From contig NZ_FXXN01000025.1 in NCBI RefSeq assembly GCF_900184795.1, positions 382,542-446,541 of the forward strand: 64,000 bases of DNA, given 5' to 3'. Positions within the stretch are counted from its first letter, which is position 1; each line of letters begins with the position of its first letter. The notes beneath the pieces were generated by a model, which was given only the letters and a program-made list of their open reading frames with translations, was not told the DNA's origin and searched no databases. Of this stretch, positions 1 through 9,340 are shown piece after piece. The position numbers and the translations under genes are program-made. Source of the DNA: Magnetospirillum sp. 15-1. GTDB taxonomy: Bacteria > Pseudomonadota > Alphaproteobacteria > Rhodospirillales > Magnetospirillaceae.

Positions 1-104
1 CGCAATTGTCGCCGCGCCTCGCCCCGCTGTGGCGGGCCATCGGCACCAATGCCTTCCCGGCGCCCAGCACGTCGTTCTGGCTGAACATCAAGAAGCATAG
101 ATAA
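1..104 (+). CDS. 3' end of an unidentified protein (partial)
   Basis: An open plus-strand frame enters from the left edge and stops with TAA at 102-104. About 33 residues remain, ending ...FPAPSTSFWLNIKKHR. The next gene is convergent and its stop complement begins at the adjacent base (105-107), so the two genes meet tail to tail with no spacer. The fragment is too short for a family call. It is accepted because the frame is open throughout and ends exactly where the neighbouring gene ends. Confidence 0.5.
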   Translation, partial: QLSPRLAPLWRAIGTNAFPAPSTSFWLNIKKHR

Positions 105-2090
105 TTATTTGAATAACCTGATGTCTTCAGGTTTTCTCCCGACCGCGTGACATGCCCAGGCCGCCTCGTAGCCTGCTTCGAGATGGCGGGCGAAACCGGT
201 GGGGTCGAAGGCCGGCGAGGTGGGCAGCAACTCCAGCAGACGGGCACGCAAGGCCGCCAGACGCGCCCGGTCGCGGCCCAGGCCGACCGCCAGCGTCTTG
301 AGGGCGGTGGCATCCTCCACCGCCAGTTCCGGCAATCCCAGCGCATGCAGCAGCGAGGCGGCGACGCGCGAGCCCAGGCGGCTTCCGGCGGCGGTCACCA
401 GCGGCACGCCCATGCGCAGCGAATCGGCGGCGGTGGTGTGGGCGCCGCAGACCAGGGCGTCGACGAACAGATCGGCGGCGGGCAGGCGGGCCAGATGCTC
501 GGGCCTTGGCAGGGAGGGTGCCCAGATCAGCCGGGCGGGATCGATGCCGGCCTGCCGCGCGGCCTCTTCCAGGCGTGTACGGGCCGCCTGGGGCGGCGCC
601 AATTGCCACAAGACGGCATCGGGCAGCTCGGCCAATATCTCCAGCCACAGGGAGAAGCTGGCGCGATCCAGCTTGCGATGGCCGTTGAACGAGCACAGGA
701 CCAGCCGGTCCTCGGGCAGACCCAGCGCCGGGCGGTCCGGTGGCGGCCCGGCGGGCGGCGTCCAGGCCAGATTGGCCTGGTAGGTGTCGGGAAGCAGGAT
801 CAGCTTCTCGGAGAAATGGCCGCGATGGGCCGGCGGCACCAGCACCGGGTCGACAATGGCGTAATCCAGCCAGGGAGCGGACGAACTGGCCGCCAGCCCC
901 AGCCACACCGCCTGGATGGGGGCCGGCCGCAGGGCGGCGATGCCGGGTCGGGCATAGCGGGTGAACACCGACATATCCACCAGGATATGCACCCCGTCGG
1001 CGGCGATGCGTTCGGCGGCGGCGCGGTCGCCCAGGGAGGAGAGATCGACGAAGGCCTCGCAATCCCGTGCCATCCTTTCGCGCCAACCCGAGCCGTCGTC
1101 GGGGCCGACGGAATAGGCCACGGGGCGCACCCGGGCGCGGTCGTGGCGGGCGAAGATGTCGCCGGCCAGATGCATGGTGGCGTGCTCGCGGTAATCGGGC
1201 GAGAGATAGCCCACCACCAGGGGCGGCGACGGCTTGGGCTGCGGGCGGAGAACCGGCCGGGGCTGGCCGGGGACCCGGAAAGCGGCCTCCAGCCCGGCGA
1301 TGCGGCGCATCTCCTCGCCGGTGAAGGGGTAGAACAGGGCGTCCTGGGTGGACAGCGGCAACTGCCCCTTGACCTCGCCGCGCAGGATGGCGGCGCGGAT
1401 TTCGGCGAACAGCCGCTCCTCGTTCGCCCAGTCGGCGGTCTCGCGATAGGCGCGCAACAGGTGGCCCTTGGCCGGAGCCAGGGCGGGACTGATCGTCAGC
1501 GCCGTGGTCAGGGCGGTGATGGCGTCGCCGTGGCGGCCGAGACGCAGCAGCACCTGCCCGCGCATGGCCTGCAGTTCGGCGACGCCGGGATGCAGGCGCA
1601 CCGCTTCGTCCAGGGCGGCCATCGCCGCCTCGTTGTCGGCCGTGGAGACCAGCAGGATGCCTAGATTGATGTGGCCGCCGGCGAAACCCGGCGCCACCTT
1701 GGTCAGGCGGCGGAACGCCTGGGCGGCCTCGCCCATGCGGCTCAGCGAGCGCAGGGCGTTGCCGAGCGCCAGCAGGCTTTCGGGATCGTTGCCGGCGGCG
1801 AGACGCTCCAGGAGGGGCAGGGCCTCGGCGGCGCGATCGAGCGCCAGCAACCCCTTGGCCTTGCTGAACAGCGAGGGCGCATGCCCCGGCTGGGCGGCCA
1901 GGATACGGTCGAGATGGGCCACGGCATCGGCATGGCGCCCGGCCATCAGCAGGAACAGCGCCAGATTGTAGCGCACCGGAATGGCCGAAGGCGCCGCCTT
2001 GACCAGACCGTCGAGGATGGCGATGGCGGGCTTCAGCTTGCCCGCCTGGGCCAGCTTGATCGCCTTCGCCATCTCTTGATCCATATTCAT
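105..2090 (-). CDS. TPR protein with O-GlcNAc-transferase-like (SPINDLY/GT41) domain
   Basis: A 661-residue protein. Residues 1-215 are tetratricopeptide-type helical repeats, with recurrent small/large residue spacing such as GNALRSLSRMGEAAQAFRRL and GILLVSTADNEAAMAALDEA. From about residue 290 it matches the GT41 catalytic region: GYLSPDYREHATMHL carries the conserved His segment, CSFNGHRKLD carries the Lys of the UDP-sugar site, and AHTTAADSLRMGVPLV with SRVAASLL forms the C-terminal nucleotide-binding motif. Family members attach a sugar from a UDP- or GDP-sugar donor to Ser/Thr of proteins. In bacteria the targets are often unknown or are flagellin or surface proteins. No signal peptide is visible, so it is probably cytoplasmic. 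The donor and target here cannot be read from sequence. Confidence 0.8.
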   Translation of the reverse strand: MNMDQEMAKAIKLAQAGKLKPAIAILDGLVKAAPSAIPVRYNLALFLLMAGRHADAVAHLDRILAAQPGHAPSLFSKAKGLLALDRAAEALPLLERLAAGNDPESLLALGNALRSLSRMGEAAQAFRRLTKVAPGFAGGHINLGILLVSTADNEAAMAALDEAVRLHPGVAELQAMRGQVLLRLGRHGDAITALTTALTISPALAPAKGHLLRAYRETADWANEERLFAEIRAAILRGEVKGQLPLSTQDALFYPFTGEEMRRIAGLEAAFRVPGQPRPVLRPQPKPSPPLVVGYLSPDYREHATMHLAGDIFARHDRARVRPVAYSVGPDDGSGWRERMARDCEAFVDLSSLGDRAAAERIAADGVHILVDMSVFTRYARPGIAALRPAPIQAVWLGLAASSSAPWLDYAIVDPVLVPPAHRGHFSEKLILLPDTYQANLAWTPPAGPPPDRPALGLPEDRLVLCSFNGHRKLDRASFSLWLEILAELPDAVLWQLAPPQAARTRLEEAARQAGIDPARLIWAPSLPRPEHLARLPAADLFVDALVCGAHTTAADSLRMGVPLVTAAGSRLGSRVAASLLHALGLPELAVEDATALKTLAVGLGRDRARLAALRARLLELLPTSPAFDPTGFARHLEAGYEAAWACHAVGRKPEDIRLFK

Positions 2091-2223
2091 GGTGCTCTAT
2101 CCAGGCCCTCAACCGCCGGGCGCTTCGCTTGGCTTTCGCGGCATAGGCCGCGGCGGGCCTTGCCCTTGCCGCCGGGCATAGCCCAGCGGAATGCTCATCC
2201 CTTATCGTTCCTCCACCTCCGCA

Positions 2224-3021
2224 TCAAGCCGGAAAGACGTGAAGCGGGCGGGGAACCGTGCGCCAGATGCCGGCCCGCTTTTCGAACCAGTGGTGGCGGA
2301 TGGTGTGGAAGACATCGCCGGTCCACCCCCGGATAGCCACCTCCATGTGGCCGGAATCGAAACGCAGGATGCAATAGCCGTTGGCATCCTCGCGCAGCCG
2401 GGTGGAGCAGGCGGTGGTGGCCTGGACCAGCACCAGGGAATGGCCGTGCATGCCGTTGATCAACTCGACGCGGGCATGATGGACGTGGCCGGTCAGCACC
2501 GCGTCGATGCCGTGCTCGACCAGCACTTCGTAGGGATGGCCGCCCGAGGTGGTGGACGGTGGATGATGGAGGAACACCAGCCTGGTCGCCTCGGGCGGGG
2601 CGCCGTCCAGGGTGGCTTCCAGATGGTCGAGATGGGCGCCCTTCAACGCCCCGGATTTCCAGCGCAGCGAGCGGGTGCTGTCCAGGCCGATGGCCACCAG
2701 GGACTCGTCTTGCCATGCCGGAAAGGGCTCGTGGCCGGGCAGGTTCTTGTGGAACTTGGCGCGCGGCCGGAAAATGCGGTTCCACGGCCGGTAGAGCGGC
2801 TCCAGATCATGGTTGCCGGGCACCACCAGGGCCGGGGCGGGGCAGTGGGAAAGGAAGGTCCTGGCCTCGGCGAACTGATGCGACCGGGCCCGTTGGGTCA
2901 GGTCGCCCGAGACGATGACCAGATCGGGGCGCTGGTGCTGCAGGTCATGAAGCAGGGCCGTCACCACCCGCGCGTCGGTGCGGCCGAAATGCAGGTCGGA
3001 GAGGTGGGCGATGGTTCTCAA
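2224..3021 (-). CDS. Calcineurin-like metallophosphoesterase
   Basis: A 265-residue protein with the full two-metal phosphoesterase signature: DLHFG near residue 9, GDLTQ near 40, GNHD near 71, HHPP near 150 and GHVHHA near 178. No signal peptide is visible. It belongs to the class III cyclic-nucleotide phosphodiesterase/Icc-like metallophosphoesterases. The real substrate (cyclic nucleotide, nucleotide-lipid or other) cannot be told. Its start overlaps the stop of the upstream lipid-kinase gene by 4 bases, so the two are translationally coupled and probably act on related membrane or nucleotide chemistry. The 133-bp gap to the next gene shows nothing notable. Confidence 0.85.
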   Translation of the reverse strand: MRTIAHLSDLHFGRTDARVVTALLHDLQHQRPDLVIVSGDLTQRARSHQFAEARTFLSHCPAPALVVPGNHDLEPLYRPWNRIFRPRAKFHKNLPGHEPFPAWQDESLVAIGLDSTRSLRWKSGALKGAHLDHLEATLDGAPPEATRLVFLHHPPSTTSGGHPYEVLVEHGIDAVLTGHVHHARVELINGMHGHSLVLVQATTACSTRLREDANGYCILRFDSGHMEVAIRGWTGDVFHTIRHHWFEKRAGIWRTVPRPLHVFPA

Positions 3022-3923
3022 CCCGGCTCTCCCCGTGTCGGCATCAGCACCCGCAGCGCCTTGGGCCGGGCGCGGAACACCAGCGGGGCGTTCATCACCG
3101 TCACCTCGCCGTCAAGGGAGACCATCATGCGGCGCTTGCGGCTGGTGACCCGCACCTGCTCGGCGGTGTAGGTGCGCAGGCGGGGGCTGGCCCGCCAGTG
3201 GCCGATCACCGCCTCGACGAACAGCCATAACAGCGACAGCCGGCCGGAGCAGGCGGCCACGTGGATCACCAGCTTGCCGGTGTCCAAGGCTTCCCGCGAC
3301 AGGGGCAGGGGCTCCTCGCGCCAGGGGTTGTTGGTGATGAACAGCATGGGGGTAGAGACGGTGACGTTTCCCTCGGGCAGGTTCAGCGTTACGTCGATCA
3401 GCGGGAAGCGGCGGAAGGCCCGGAGCGCCGCCAGCAGCATGGCGCGGCCTTTGCGCATGCCGCCCCGCTGCATGTGGTCGCGGCGCCTGACCACCCAGGG
3501 ATGCATGCCCATGGAGGCCCAGATGGCGAAGGGCAGGCCGTTGACCTCGGCCAGATCGATGTCGCGGGCGGTGGCGCCGGCCATGACGCGGGCGGCCTCC
3601 ACCGGGTCGAGGGGCAGATCCAAATCGCGGGCGAACAGGTTGAGCGTGCCGAGCGGCAGGATGCCGAGCGGCAGATGGCGCCCCAATCCCGCCAGGATGG
3701 CGGTAAGGATGGTGCCGTCGCCGCCGCCCACCACCACCGCGTCCAGGTCGCGGCTTTCCGCCATGGCCGACAGGGTGCGGGCCAGCTCGCGCCGGCCGAC
3801 GATTTCGGTGCGGATCACATGCCCGGCCTCGGCCAGGGCGGCGACGATGGCCGCCACCGTGGAATCCAGCGGCAGGCGCCGGAAGGTTCCGGCGGAACGG
3901 TTGATGACGAGGGCCAGTCTCAT
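3018..3923 (-). CDS. Diacylglycerol kinase family protein (DAGK_cat/YegS-like)
   Basis: A 301-residue cytoplasmic protein beginning MRLALVINRSAGTFRR. It has the family's nucleotide-binding GGGDGT (near residue 67) followed by LPLGILPLGTLNLFARDLDLP, the usual GTxNxFA segment. Members phosphorylate diacylglycerol or related lipids, or sphingoid-type bases, with ATP. The C-terminal beta domain ends in a region rich in Arg and Lys. It forms an operon with the downstream metallophosphoesterase (4-base overlap). The lipid substrate is not determinable. The diguanylate cyclase gene upstream is separated by 46 bp and may share the transcript. Confidence 0.85.
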   Translation of the reverse strand: MRLALVINRSAGTFRRLPLDSTVAAIVAALAEAGHVIRTEIVGRRELARTLSAMAESRDLDAVVVGGGDGTILTAILAGLGRHLPLGILPLGTLNLFARDLDLPLDPVEAARVMAGATARDIDLAEVNGLPFAIWASMGMHPWVVRRRDHMQRGGMRKGRAMLLAALRAFRRFPLIDVTLNLPEGNVTVSTPMLFITNNPWREEPLPLSREALDTGKLVIHVAACSGRLSLLWLFVEAVIGHWRASPRLRTYTAEQVRVTSRKRRMMVSLDGEVTVMNAPLVFRARPKALRVLMPTRGEPG

Positions 3924-3969
3924 GCCTCGACAGCACTCCGGCGGAAGGCCGCTGTCAAGTCACAAGCGC

Positions 3970-5187
3970 TCAGAAGATCGGCTTGTCGCCGAACACCAGG
4001 GTCTGGCCCTCGGGCAGCACGGCGCGGTCGCGCCCCCCACGCTTGGCCTCGTACATGCGCTGGTCGGCCAGCTCGATCAGGCGCGGCCAGTCATTGGCGC
4101 CGTCGACCAGACGTTCGGCCACGCCGATGGAGGCGGTCATGGGAGTGCCGTCGGGCCGGGGGCCGAAACCGGCGGCGCGCAGGCGCTCCATCAGGATGCG
4201 CGCCCCGTCGGGGGCGGTATCGGTCAGGATGGCGACGAACTCCTCGCCGCCCCAGCGCACCAGCACGTCGCCGCGCCGCAGGCCGTGGCGCAGGTTGTCT
4301 GCCAGGGCCTTCAGCGCCTTGTCGCCTTCCTCGTGACCATAGGTGTCATTGATGGACTTGAACTTATCCAGGTCGAAGAAGGCGATGGACAGCGGGGTGT
4401 TGCGCATGGCCGACAGGCGGAACTGCAGGTCCAGCGCCTCGCCGCCCGAACGTCTGGTATAGGCTCCGGTCAGGGGGTCGATCATGGCGCGGTTGACCAG
4501 GGCGGTGATGTAGTGCAACTGGCTCATGCCCGAGAACATGGCCACGCCCATCACCAGCACCATCAGCCAGAACATGGGGCCGTGGATGTCCACGGTCAGG
4601 CTCTGGCCGCCCATCAGCAGGCCGATCACCGCGAAGAAGAAGGCCGGGGCCGAGAAGATGGCCACCTCGAAGGCGGTCAGCGGAAAGATCGCCAGACCGG
4701 CCAGCACGATATTGGGCATCAGGGCATAGAGCTTGGTCACCAGCAGCGCCACCCCGGCGACCTGCAGGTCCTCGGTCACCTTGATGGACAGCAGGTAGAA
4801 CACCGGCGGCACCAGCAGCATGACCATCAGCATGGCATCGGCCTGCAGCCGGCTCTTGGTGATGTCCCACGGCCAGGCCAGCAGCAGGAAGACCACGCCC
4901 GAGCCCAGGCGCAGCGCGGTCATCAGCGCCCATTGCGGCCAGGGGAAGACGAACCAGTCGATGATCGACCACAGCGGCACCATCACCGCGAAGATGGCGG
5001 CCACCAACTGGATGCGCGAGATGATCACCGACGCGGCATGGCGGCGGATATGGGGGGAATGGCGCAGCGGCACCAGCAGGTCGAAGAACTGCCCCCAGGT
5101 GATCTTGATGGGGGCGAACAGGTGGGCGGCGAATGAGCGCCAGCCCTTGGTCCCGTCGCCACCGGCATCGATCAGATCGGATTGCAT
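3970..5187 (-). CDS. Membrane-bound diguanylate cyclase (GGDEF)
   Basis: About 405 residues. The N-terminal half has several hydrophobic segments (residues ~45-210) that make a membrane sensor region unlike known MASE domains that I can name. The C-terminal GGDEF domain carries RWGGEEF with an RxxD (RRGD) five residues before it, so an intact active site and a product-inhibition I-site are both present. It should make c-di-GMP from two GTP. The ATG at 5187 was chosen. The frame stays open to a TTG at 5280 (31 more residues), but those residues look non-coding and neither start has a strong ribosome site. The signal it senses is unknown. Confidence 0.88.
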   Translation of the reverse strand: MQSDLIDAGGDGTKGWRSFAAHLFAPIKITWGQFFDLLVPLRHSPHIRRHAASVIISRIQLVAAIFAVMVPLWSIIDWFVFPWPQWALMTALRLGSGVVFLLLAWPWDITKSRLQADAMLMVMLLVPPVFYLLSIKVTEDLQVAGVALLVTKLYALMPNIVLAGLAIFPLTAFEVAIFSAPAFFFAVIGLLMGGQSLTVDIHGPMFWLMVLVMGVAMFSGMSQLHYITALVNRAMIDPLTGAYTRRSGGEALDLQFRLSAMRNTPLSIAFFDLDKFKSINDTYGHEEGDKALKALADNLRHGLRRGDVLVRWGGEEFVAILTDTAPDGARILMERLRAAGFGPRPDGTPMTASIGVAERLVDGANDWPRLIELADQRMYEAKRGGRDRAVLPEGQTLVFGDKPIF

Positions 5188-5387
5188 CTGTCCAGAACCG
5201 TCCACAGCCCCAACTCCCGCTCGGTGATTCCCCGTACTCGAATCGGGGCGGAGGGTATTGGAAAATACATATTTTGACAATGGTCAAGCACGGTAGATCC
5301 CGGTTGAAAAGCATTCATTCCAGCCGCATGCTCCTGGAATAAGAATATGCCGAAAAGGCCCGATCCGGACGATAACGGGAGACACAG

Positions 5388-7022
5388 ATGTCCGCAGGCA
5401 ATCCCTACAACACCCATCTCGACAAGAATCCGGCCAATTACGTGCCGCTGACGCCGCTGGGCTTTCTCGAGCGCTCCGCCTCCGTGTATCCCAATCGCAT
5501 ATCGGTCATTCACGGCGACCTGCGCTTTACCTGGAAGCAGACCTACGAGCGCAGCCGCCGGCTGGGTTCCGCCCTGGCGGCGCGGGGTGTGGGCGCGGGG
5601 GACACCGTGGCGGTGATGGCCGCCAATACGCCGGCCGCCTACGAGGCGGCGTTCGGCGTGCCGATGACCGGTGGTGTGCTGTGCGCGCTCAACATCCGCC
5701 TGGACGCCGAGGCCATCGCCTTCATGCTGGGCCATGGCGAGGCCAAGGTGCTGCTCACCGACCGGGAGTTCTCTCCGACCATCAAGAAGGCGCTGTCGCT
5801 GCTCGACAAGAAGCCCATCGTCATCGATATCGACGACGCGGCGGTCACCACCGGCGAAATGCTGGGCGAGATGGAATACGAGGCGTTCATCGCCGGCGGC
5901 GACCCCGAATACGCCTGGGTCTGGCCCTCGGACGAGTGGGACGCCATCGCGCTCAACTATACTTCGGGCACCACCGGTAATCCCAAGGGCGTCGTCTATC
6001 ACCACCGTGGCGCCTACATCAATGCCCTGGGCAATGTCGTCAACTGGGGGATGACGGGGCATCCGGTCTATCTGTGGACCCTGCCCATGTTCCACTGCAA
6101 CGGCTGGTGCTTTCCCTGGACCCTGGCCGCCTTGGCCGGCACCAATGTCTGCCTGCGCCGGGTGGATGGCGGCCACATGTTCGCCGCCATCGAGAAGCAC
6201 AAGGTCACCCATATGTGCGGCGCGCCCATCGTCATGGGCATGCTGATCAACGCGCCGGAAAAGGATCGCCGGCCGCTGCCCCATCCGGTGGAGTTCATGA
6301 CCGCCGCCGCCCCGCCGCCCGCCGCGGTGATCGGCCGGCTGGAATCCCAGGGCTTCAAGATCACCCACGTCTATGGCCTGACCGAGGTTTACGGCCCGGC
6401 CACCGTGTGCGCCTGGCACGAGGAATGGGACCAATTGCCGCTGGACGAGCGGGCGAAGATGAAATCGCGCCAGGGCGTGCGCTACGTCAACGAGGAGGCG
6501 ATGATGGTCGCCGACCCGGTCAGCCTGGTGCCGGTGCCCCAGGACGGCGTCACTATGGGCGAGGTGTTCTATCGCGGCAACGTGGTGATGAAGGGCTACC
6601 TCAAGAATCCTTCCGCCACCGACGAGGCGTTCTCGGGCGGATGGTTCCATACCGGCGATTTGGGCGTATGGCACGCCGACGGCTATATCGAGCTGAAGGA
6701 CCGCTCCAAGGACATCATCATTTCCGGCGGTGAGAACATCTCGACCATCGAGGTGGAAGGCGTGCTCTACCAGCATCCGTCGGTGGGCGAGGCCGCCGTG
6801 GTGGCCCGTCCCGACGAGAAGTGGGGCGAGACCCCCTGCGCCTTCATCGGCCTCAAGGACGGAGCCACCGCGACCGCGGAAGAGATCATGGCTTTCTGCC
6901 GCCAGCGGCTGGCCCATTACAAATGCCCGCGTACCGTGGTCTTCACCACGCTGCCCAAGACCTCCACCGGCAAGGTGCAGAAGTACGTGCTGCGGGAAAT
7001 GGCCAAGAAGCTCAACGATTAA
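5388..7022 (+). CDS. Acyl-CoA synthetase (AMP-forming)
   Basis: A 544-residue ANL-superfamily ligase that activates a carboxylic acid via acyl-AMP to the CoA thioester. The P-loop-like motif YTSGTTGNPKGVVYHH is near residue 187, the A5 motif YGLTEVYGP near 325, the A8 hinge GWFHTGDLGVWHADGYIELKDRSKD near 420, and the A10 lysine in KTSTGKVQK near the end. The opening PLTPLGFLERSASVYPNR is typical of the medium-chain and methylmercaptopropionate-CoA ligase branch (AlkK/DmdB-like), so a short- or medium-chain acid is likely. GGGAG lies upstream of the ATG. A strong hairpin just downstream (7029-7066) probably ends the transcript. Confidence 0.9.
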   Translation: MSAGNPYNTHLDKNPANYVPLTPLGFLERSASVYPNRISVIHGDLRFTWKQTYERSRRLGSALAARGVGAGDTVAVMAANTPAAYEAAFGVPMTGGVLCALNIRLDAEAIAFMLGHGEAKVLLTDREFSPTIKKALSLLDKKPIVIDIDDAAVTTGEMLGEMEYEAFIAGGDPEYAWVWPSDEWDAIALNYTSGTTGNPKGVVYHHRGAYINALGNVVNWGMTGHPVYLWTLPMFHCNGWCFPWTLAALAGTNVCLRRVDGGHMFAAIEKHKVTHMCGAPIVMGMLINAPEKDRRPLPHPVEFMTAAAPPPAAVIGRLESQGFKITHVYGLTEVYGPATVCAWHEEWDQLPLDERAKMKSRQGVRYVNEEAMMVADPVSLVPVPQDGVTMGEVFYRGNVVMKGYLKNPSATDEAFSGGWFHTGDLGVWHADGYIELKDRSKDIIISGGENISTIEVEGVLYQHPSVGEAAVVARPDEKWGETPCAFIGLKDGATATAEEIMAFCRQRLAHYKCPRTVVFTTLPKTSTGKVQKYVLREMAKKLND

Positions 7023-7028
7023 TGTCCC

Positions 7029-7066
7029 GGCGTGCGGTCCGGGATCGCCGTTCCGGACTGCACGCC
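7029..7066 (+). terminator. Hairpin after the acyl-CoA synthetase gene
   Basis: Arms at 7029-7042 and 7053-7066 pair at 13 of 14 positions around a 10-base loop, starting 7 bases after the stop codon. There is no T tract, so it is either a weak intrinsic terminator or an mRNA 3'-end stabiliser. Confidence 0.5.
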
Positions 7067-7157
7067 ACGATACACAAGCAAATGGCGAGGTCATCTTTCG
7101 GTGTATGGCCTCCGGTGATTTGACCAGGGTCATGCTGATGCCTATAGTATCGACGTG

Positions 7158-8330
7158 ATGAACATCAAGATCAGCGGCGATCAGGCAAGAGTGGGGAGGC
7201 AGAACGTCGGGGTGGCCATGCCCACGCCGGCGGCCCATCGCGGATTGGCCGAACGGCTGATCTGTCTTCATGACGAGATCAAGGGCGACAATTGCCTTGC
7301 CGGCCTGAGCCGTATCGCCATCGCGCTTTACGACGAGTCGTCGGATATCCTCAAGACCTTCATTCACTCCAGCGACGGCGACAACCCGCTGGAGCATTCC
7401 ATGGCCAAGCTGTCGGAAATGCCGGGACTCAAGCTGCTGGCCCGGATGGGGGGGCGGCGCACCCTCAACGATCTGGCGAAGGTGGCGGCCGCCGGCCAGG
7501 ATCACGCGGTACGGCTGCTGGCCGCCGGCTACCGCTCCAGCTACACGGTGCCCATTCAGTCCAAGGGCGTGTTCTACGGCTTCCTGTTCCTCAACTCATT
7601 CGAGGCGGGCTTCTTCTCGCCACCGGTGGTTCATCGCCTGCGCCCCTACGCCGAGCTGATCTCGCAGATCATCATGCGCGAACTGGACACGGTGCGGATG
7701 ATGCAGGCGGCGGTGAAGGTGATCCGCCAGGTGTCCACCGTGCGGGACGAGGAAACCGGGGCCCATCTGGCCCGCATGGCCCGCTATACCCGGGCCATCG
7801 CCCTCAAGCTGGCGCCGCGCTACGGCATGAACGACGAATACGTTGAATATCTGTTCCAGTTCGCGCCGTTGCATGATCTCGGCAAGATTTCGGTGCCCGA
7901 CCATATCCTGCTCAAGCCGGCACGCCTCACCCCCGAGGAATTCGACATCATGAAGGGCCATGTGGCCCGGGGGGTGGAGATCGTCGATCTGATGGTCGGC
8001 GATATGGGGCTGCAATCCCTGCCGCACTTCCATATGTTGCGCAACGTCATCGCCTATCACCACGAAGCCATGGACGGCAGCGGCTATCCCTATGGGCTGG
8101 CCGGCGACGCCATCCCCATGGAGGCGCGGATCGCCGCCGTTGCCGACGTATTCGACGCGCTGACGTCGGCCCGGCCGTACAAGGAGCCGTGGACCAACGA
8201 GGCGGCTTTCGATCTGCTGCGCAGCCAGGCCGGGAGCAAGTTCGATCCCGACTGCGTCACCGCTCTTATCGACAGCGTCGCCATGATCGGCGATATTCAG
8301 GCTCGCTTCGACGAGACGGTTTACGACTGA
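7158..8330 (+). CDS. HD-GYP domain c-di-GMP phosphodiesterase-like protein
   Basis: A 390-residue protein. Residues ~25-170 look like a GAF-type sensor fold, and the C-terminal ~200 residues are an HD-GYP domain. HDLGKISVPDHILLKP gives the HD metal pair, followed by FDIMKGH, then YHHEAMDGSGYPYGL, which contains the GYP motif, and VADVFDALTSARPYK. These are the residues needed to hydrolyse c-di-GMP. ATG 7158 is preceded in frame by a GTG at 7155, and no clear ribosome site is seen. The stop overlaps the mepA start (ATGA), so the two are co-translated. Confidence 0.88.
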   Translation: MNIKISGDQARVGRQNVGVAMPTPAAHRGLAERLICLHDEIKGDNCLAGLSRIAIALYDESSDILKTFIHSSDGDNPLEHSMAKLSEMPGLKLLARMGGRRTLNDLAKVAAAGQDHAVRLLAAGYRSSYTVPIQSKGVFYGFLFLNSFEAGFFSPPVVHRLRPYAELISQIIMRELDTVRMMQAAVKVIRQVSTVRDEETGAHLARMARYTRAIALKLAPRYGMNDEYVEYLFQFAPLHDLGKISVPDHILLKPARLTPEEFDIMKGHVARGVEIVDLMVGDMGLQSLPHFHMLRNVIAYHHEAMDGSGYPYGLAGDAIPMEARIAAVADVFDALTSARPYKEPWTNEAAFDLLRSQAGSKFDPDCVTALIDSVAMIGDIQARFDETVYD

Positions 8331-9172
8331 TGCATCTCCTGTTCCGCCTGCTGACCCTGTCCGCCCTGGTGCTGGGGACGGGGGCGACAGCCGCTGAATC
8401 CAGCCGTCCGGAATGGTCCAAGGTGGGCGATCCGGCCACCGGCCCCGCCTCGGTGATCGGCTCGCCGGCCGCCGGCTGCCTCAAAGGCGCCGTATCCCTG
8501 CACGAGGACGAGCATTCCTTCCAGGTGCTGCGCCCGTCGCGCAACCGTCACTGGGGTCATCCGGCCACCATCCGCTTCATCGGCGAACTGGCCAAGGCGG
8601 CGAAAGGCGAGGGGATCGCCGGCCCGCTGCTGATCGGTGACATGGCCCAGCCCAGGGGCGGCCCCATGCCCGTCGGTCACGGCAGCCACCAGAACGGCCT
8701 GGACGTGGACATCTGGTTCCGGCTGCCCGCCAAGCCGCTCAGCCGCACCGAGATCGAAGCCCCCAAGCCGGTCTCCATGGTCTACGGCACGGAGATCGAC
8801 GAGGATCACTGGACCCCGGCCCAGGCCCGTCTGCTGGAGCTGGCCGCCCGCGCGCCCCAGGTGGACCGTATCTTCGTCAACCCGGCCATCAAGAAGGCCA
8901 TGTGCCGCGCAGTTCCCGCCAATGGCGACCGCGAGTGGCTGCGCAAGCTGCGGCCCTGGTGGGGCCACGACGAGCATTTCCATGTGCGGCTCTCCTGTCC
9001 CGCCGACAGCCCCGATTGCGAGCGCCAGAAACCCATGCCGGAAGGCGACGGCTGCGGCGACGAGCTGGAGTCGTGGTCGACCCGACCCACCTGGCCGGCT
9101 CCGACCGCCAAGCCCCATCACCAGTCCCGCCCATTGCCCGAAGCGTGCGCCGGATTGTTCCGGAAGGGGTAG
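8330..9172 (+). CDS. mepA: Penicillin-insensitive murein endopeptidase MepA
   Basis: A 280-residue periplasmic peptidase of family M74 that cuts D-Ala-mDAP cross-links in peptidoglycan. An N-terminal signal peptide (LLFRLLTLSALVLGTGATAAES) leads into HSFQVLRPSRNRHWGHP, the zinc-ligand segment GHGSHQNGLDVDIW and the C-terminal WWGHDEHFHVRLSCP with the remaining His ligands. Several cysteines (GCL, MCR, LSCPADSPDC, GCGDE) suggest the usual disulfides. It is translationally coupled to the HD-GYP gene, which hints that cell-wall remodelling may be linked to c-di-GMP; that link is inference. Confidence 0.92.
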   Translation: MHLLFRLLTLSALVLGTGATAAESSRPEWSKVGDPATGPASVIGSPAAGCLKGAVSLHEDEHSFQVLRPSRNRHWGHPATIRFIGELAKAAKGEGIAGPLLIGDMAQPRGGPMPVGHGSHQNGLDVDIWFRLPAKPLSRTEIEAPKPVSMVYGTEIDEDHWTPAQARLLELAARAPQVDRIFVNPAIKKAMCRAVPANGDREWLRKLRPWWGHDEHFHVRLSCPADSPDCERQKPMPEGDGCGDELESWSTRPTWPAPTAKPHHQSRPLPEACAGLFRKG

Positions 9173-9186
9173 TCCCTCAACATCCC

Positions 9187-9215
9187 TTGCAATTCCGGTG
9201 GGAAGGGCGTAGAAC
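9187..9215 (+). promoter_or_regulatory. Candidate promoter for rpsB-tsf
   Basis: TTGCAA at 9187-9192 and TAGAAC at 9210-9215 are separated by exactly 17 bases, about 125 bp before the rpsB start. This is the best sigma-70-like match in the 168-bp gap. The long leader that follows could hold S2 autoregulation, but I see no recognisable fold. Confidence 0.35.
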
Positions 9216-9340
9216 CCGGCCACCAATCCGCACGCGGGATCGCGGCGGCGGCATGTCTGTGCCGCTCGTTCGCTCCGGTGCCGGGAGTTTTCCTGGCCAC
9301 ACCCGCGGAGGTTCAACCGGAGAAGCAAAGGACTTATCCA

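Noticed and set aside
5172-7505. 777-codon minus-strand frame across the acyl-CoA synthetase
   Set aside because: Spans a gene boundary and a hairpin, and overlaps two well-defined proteins; shadow frame.
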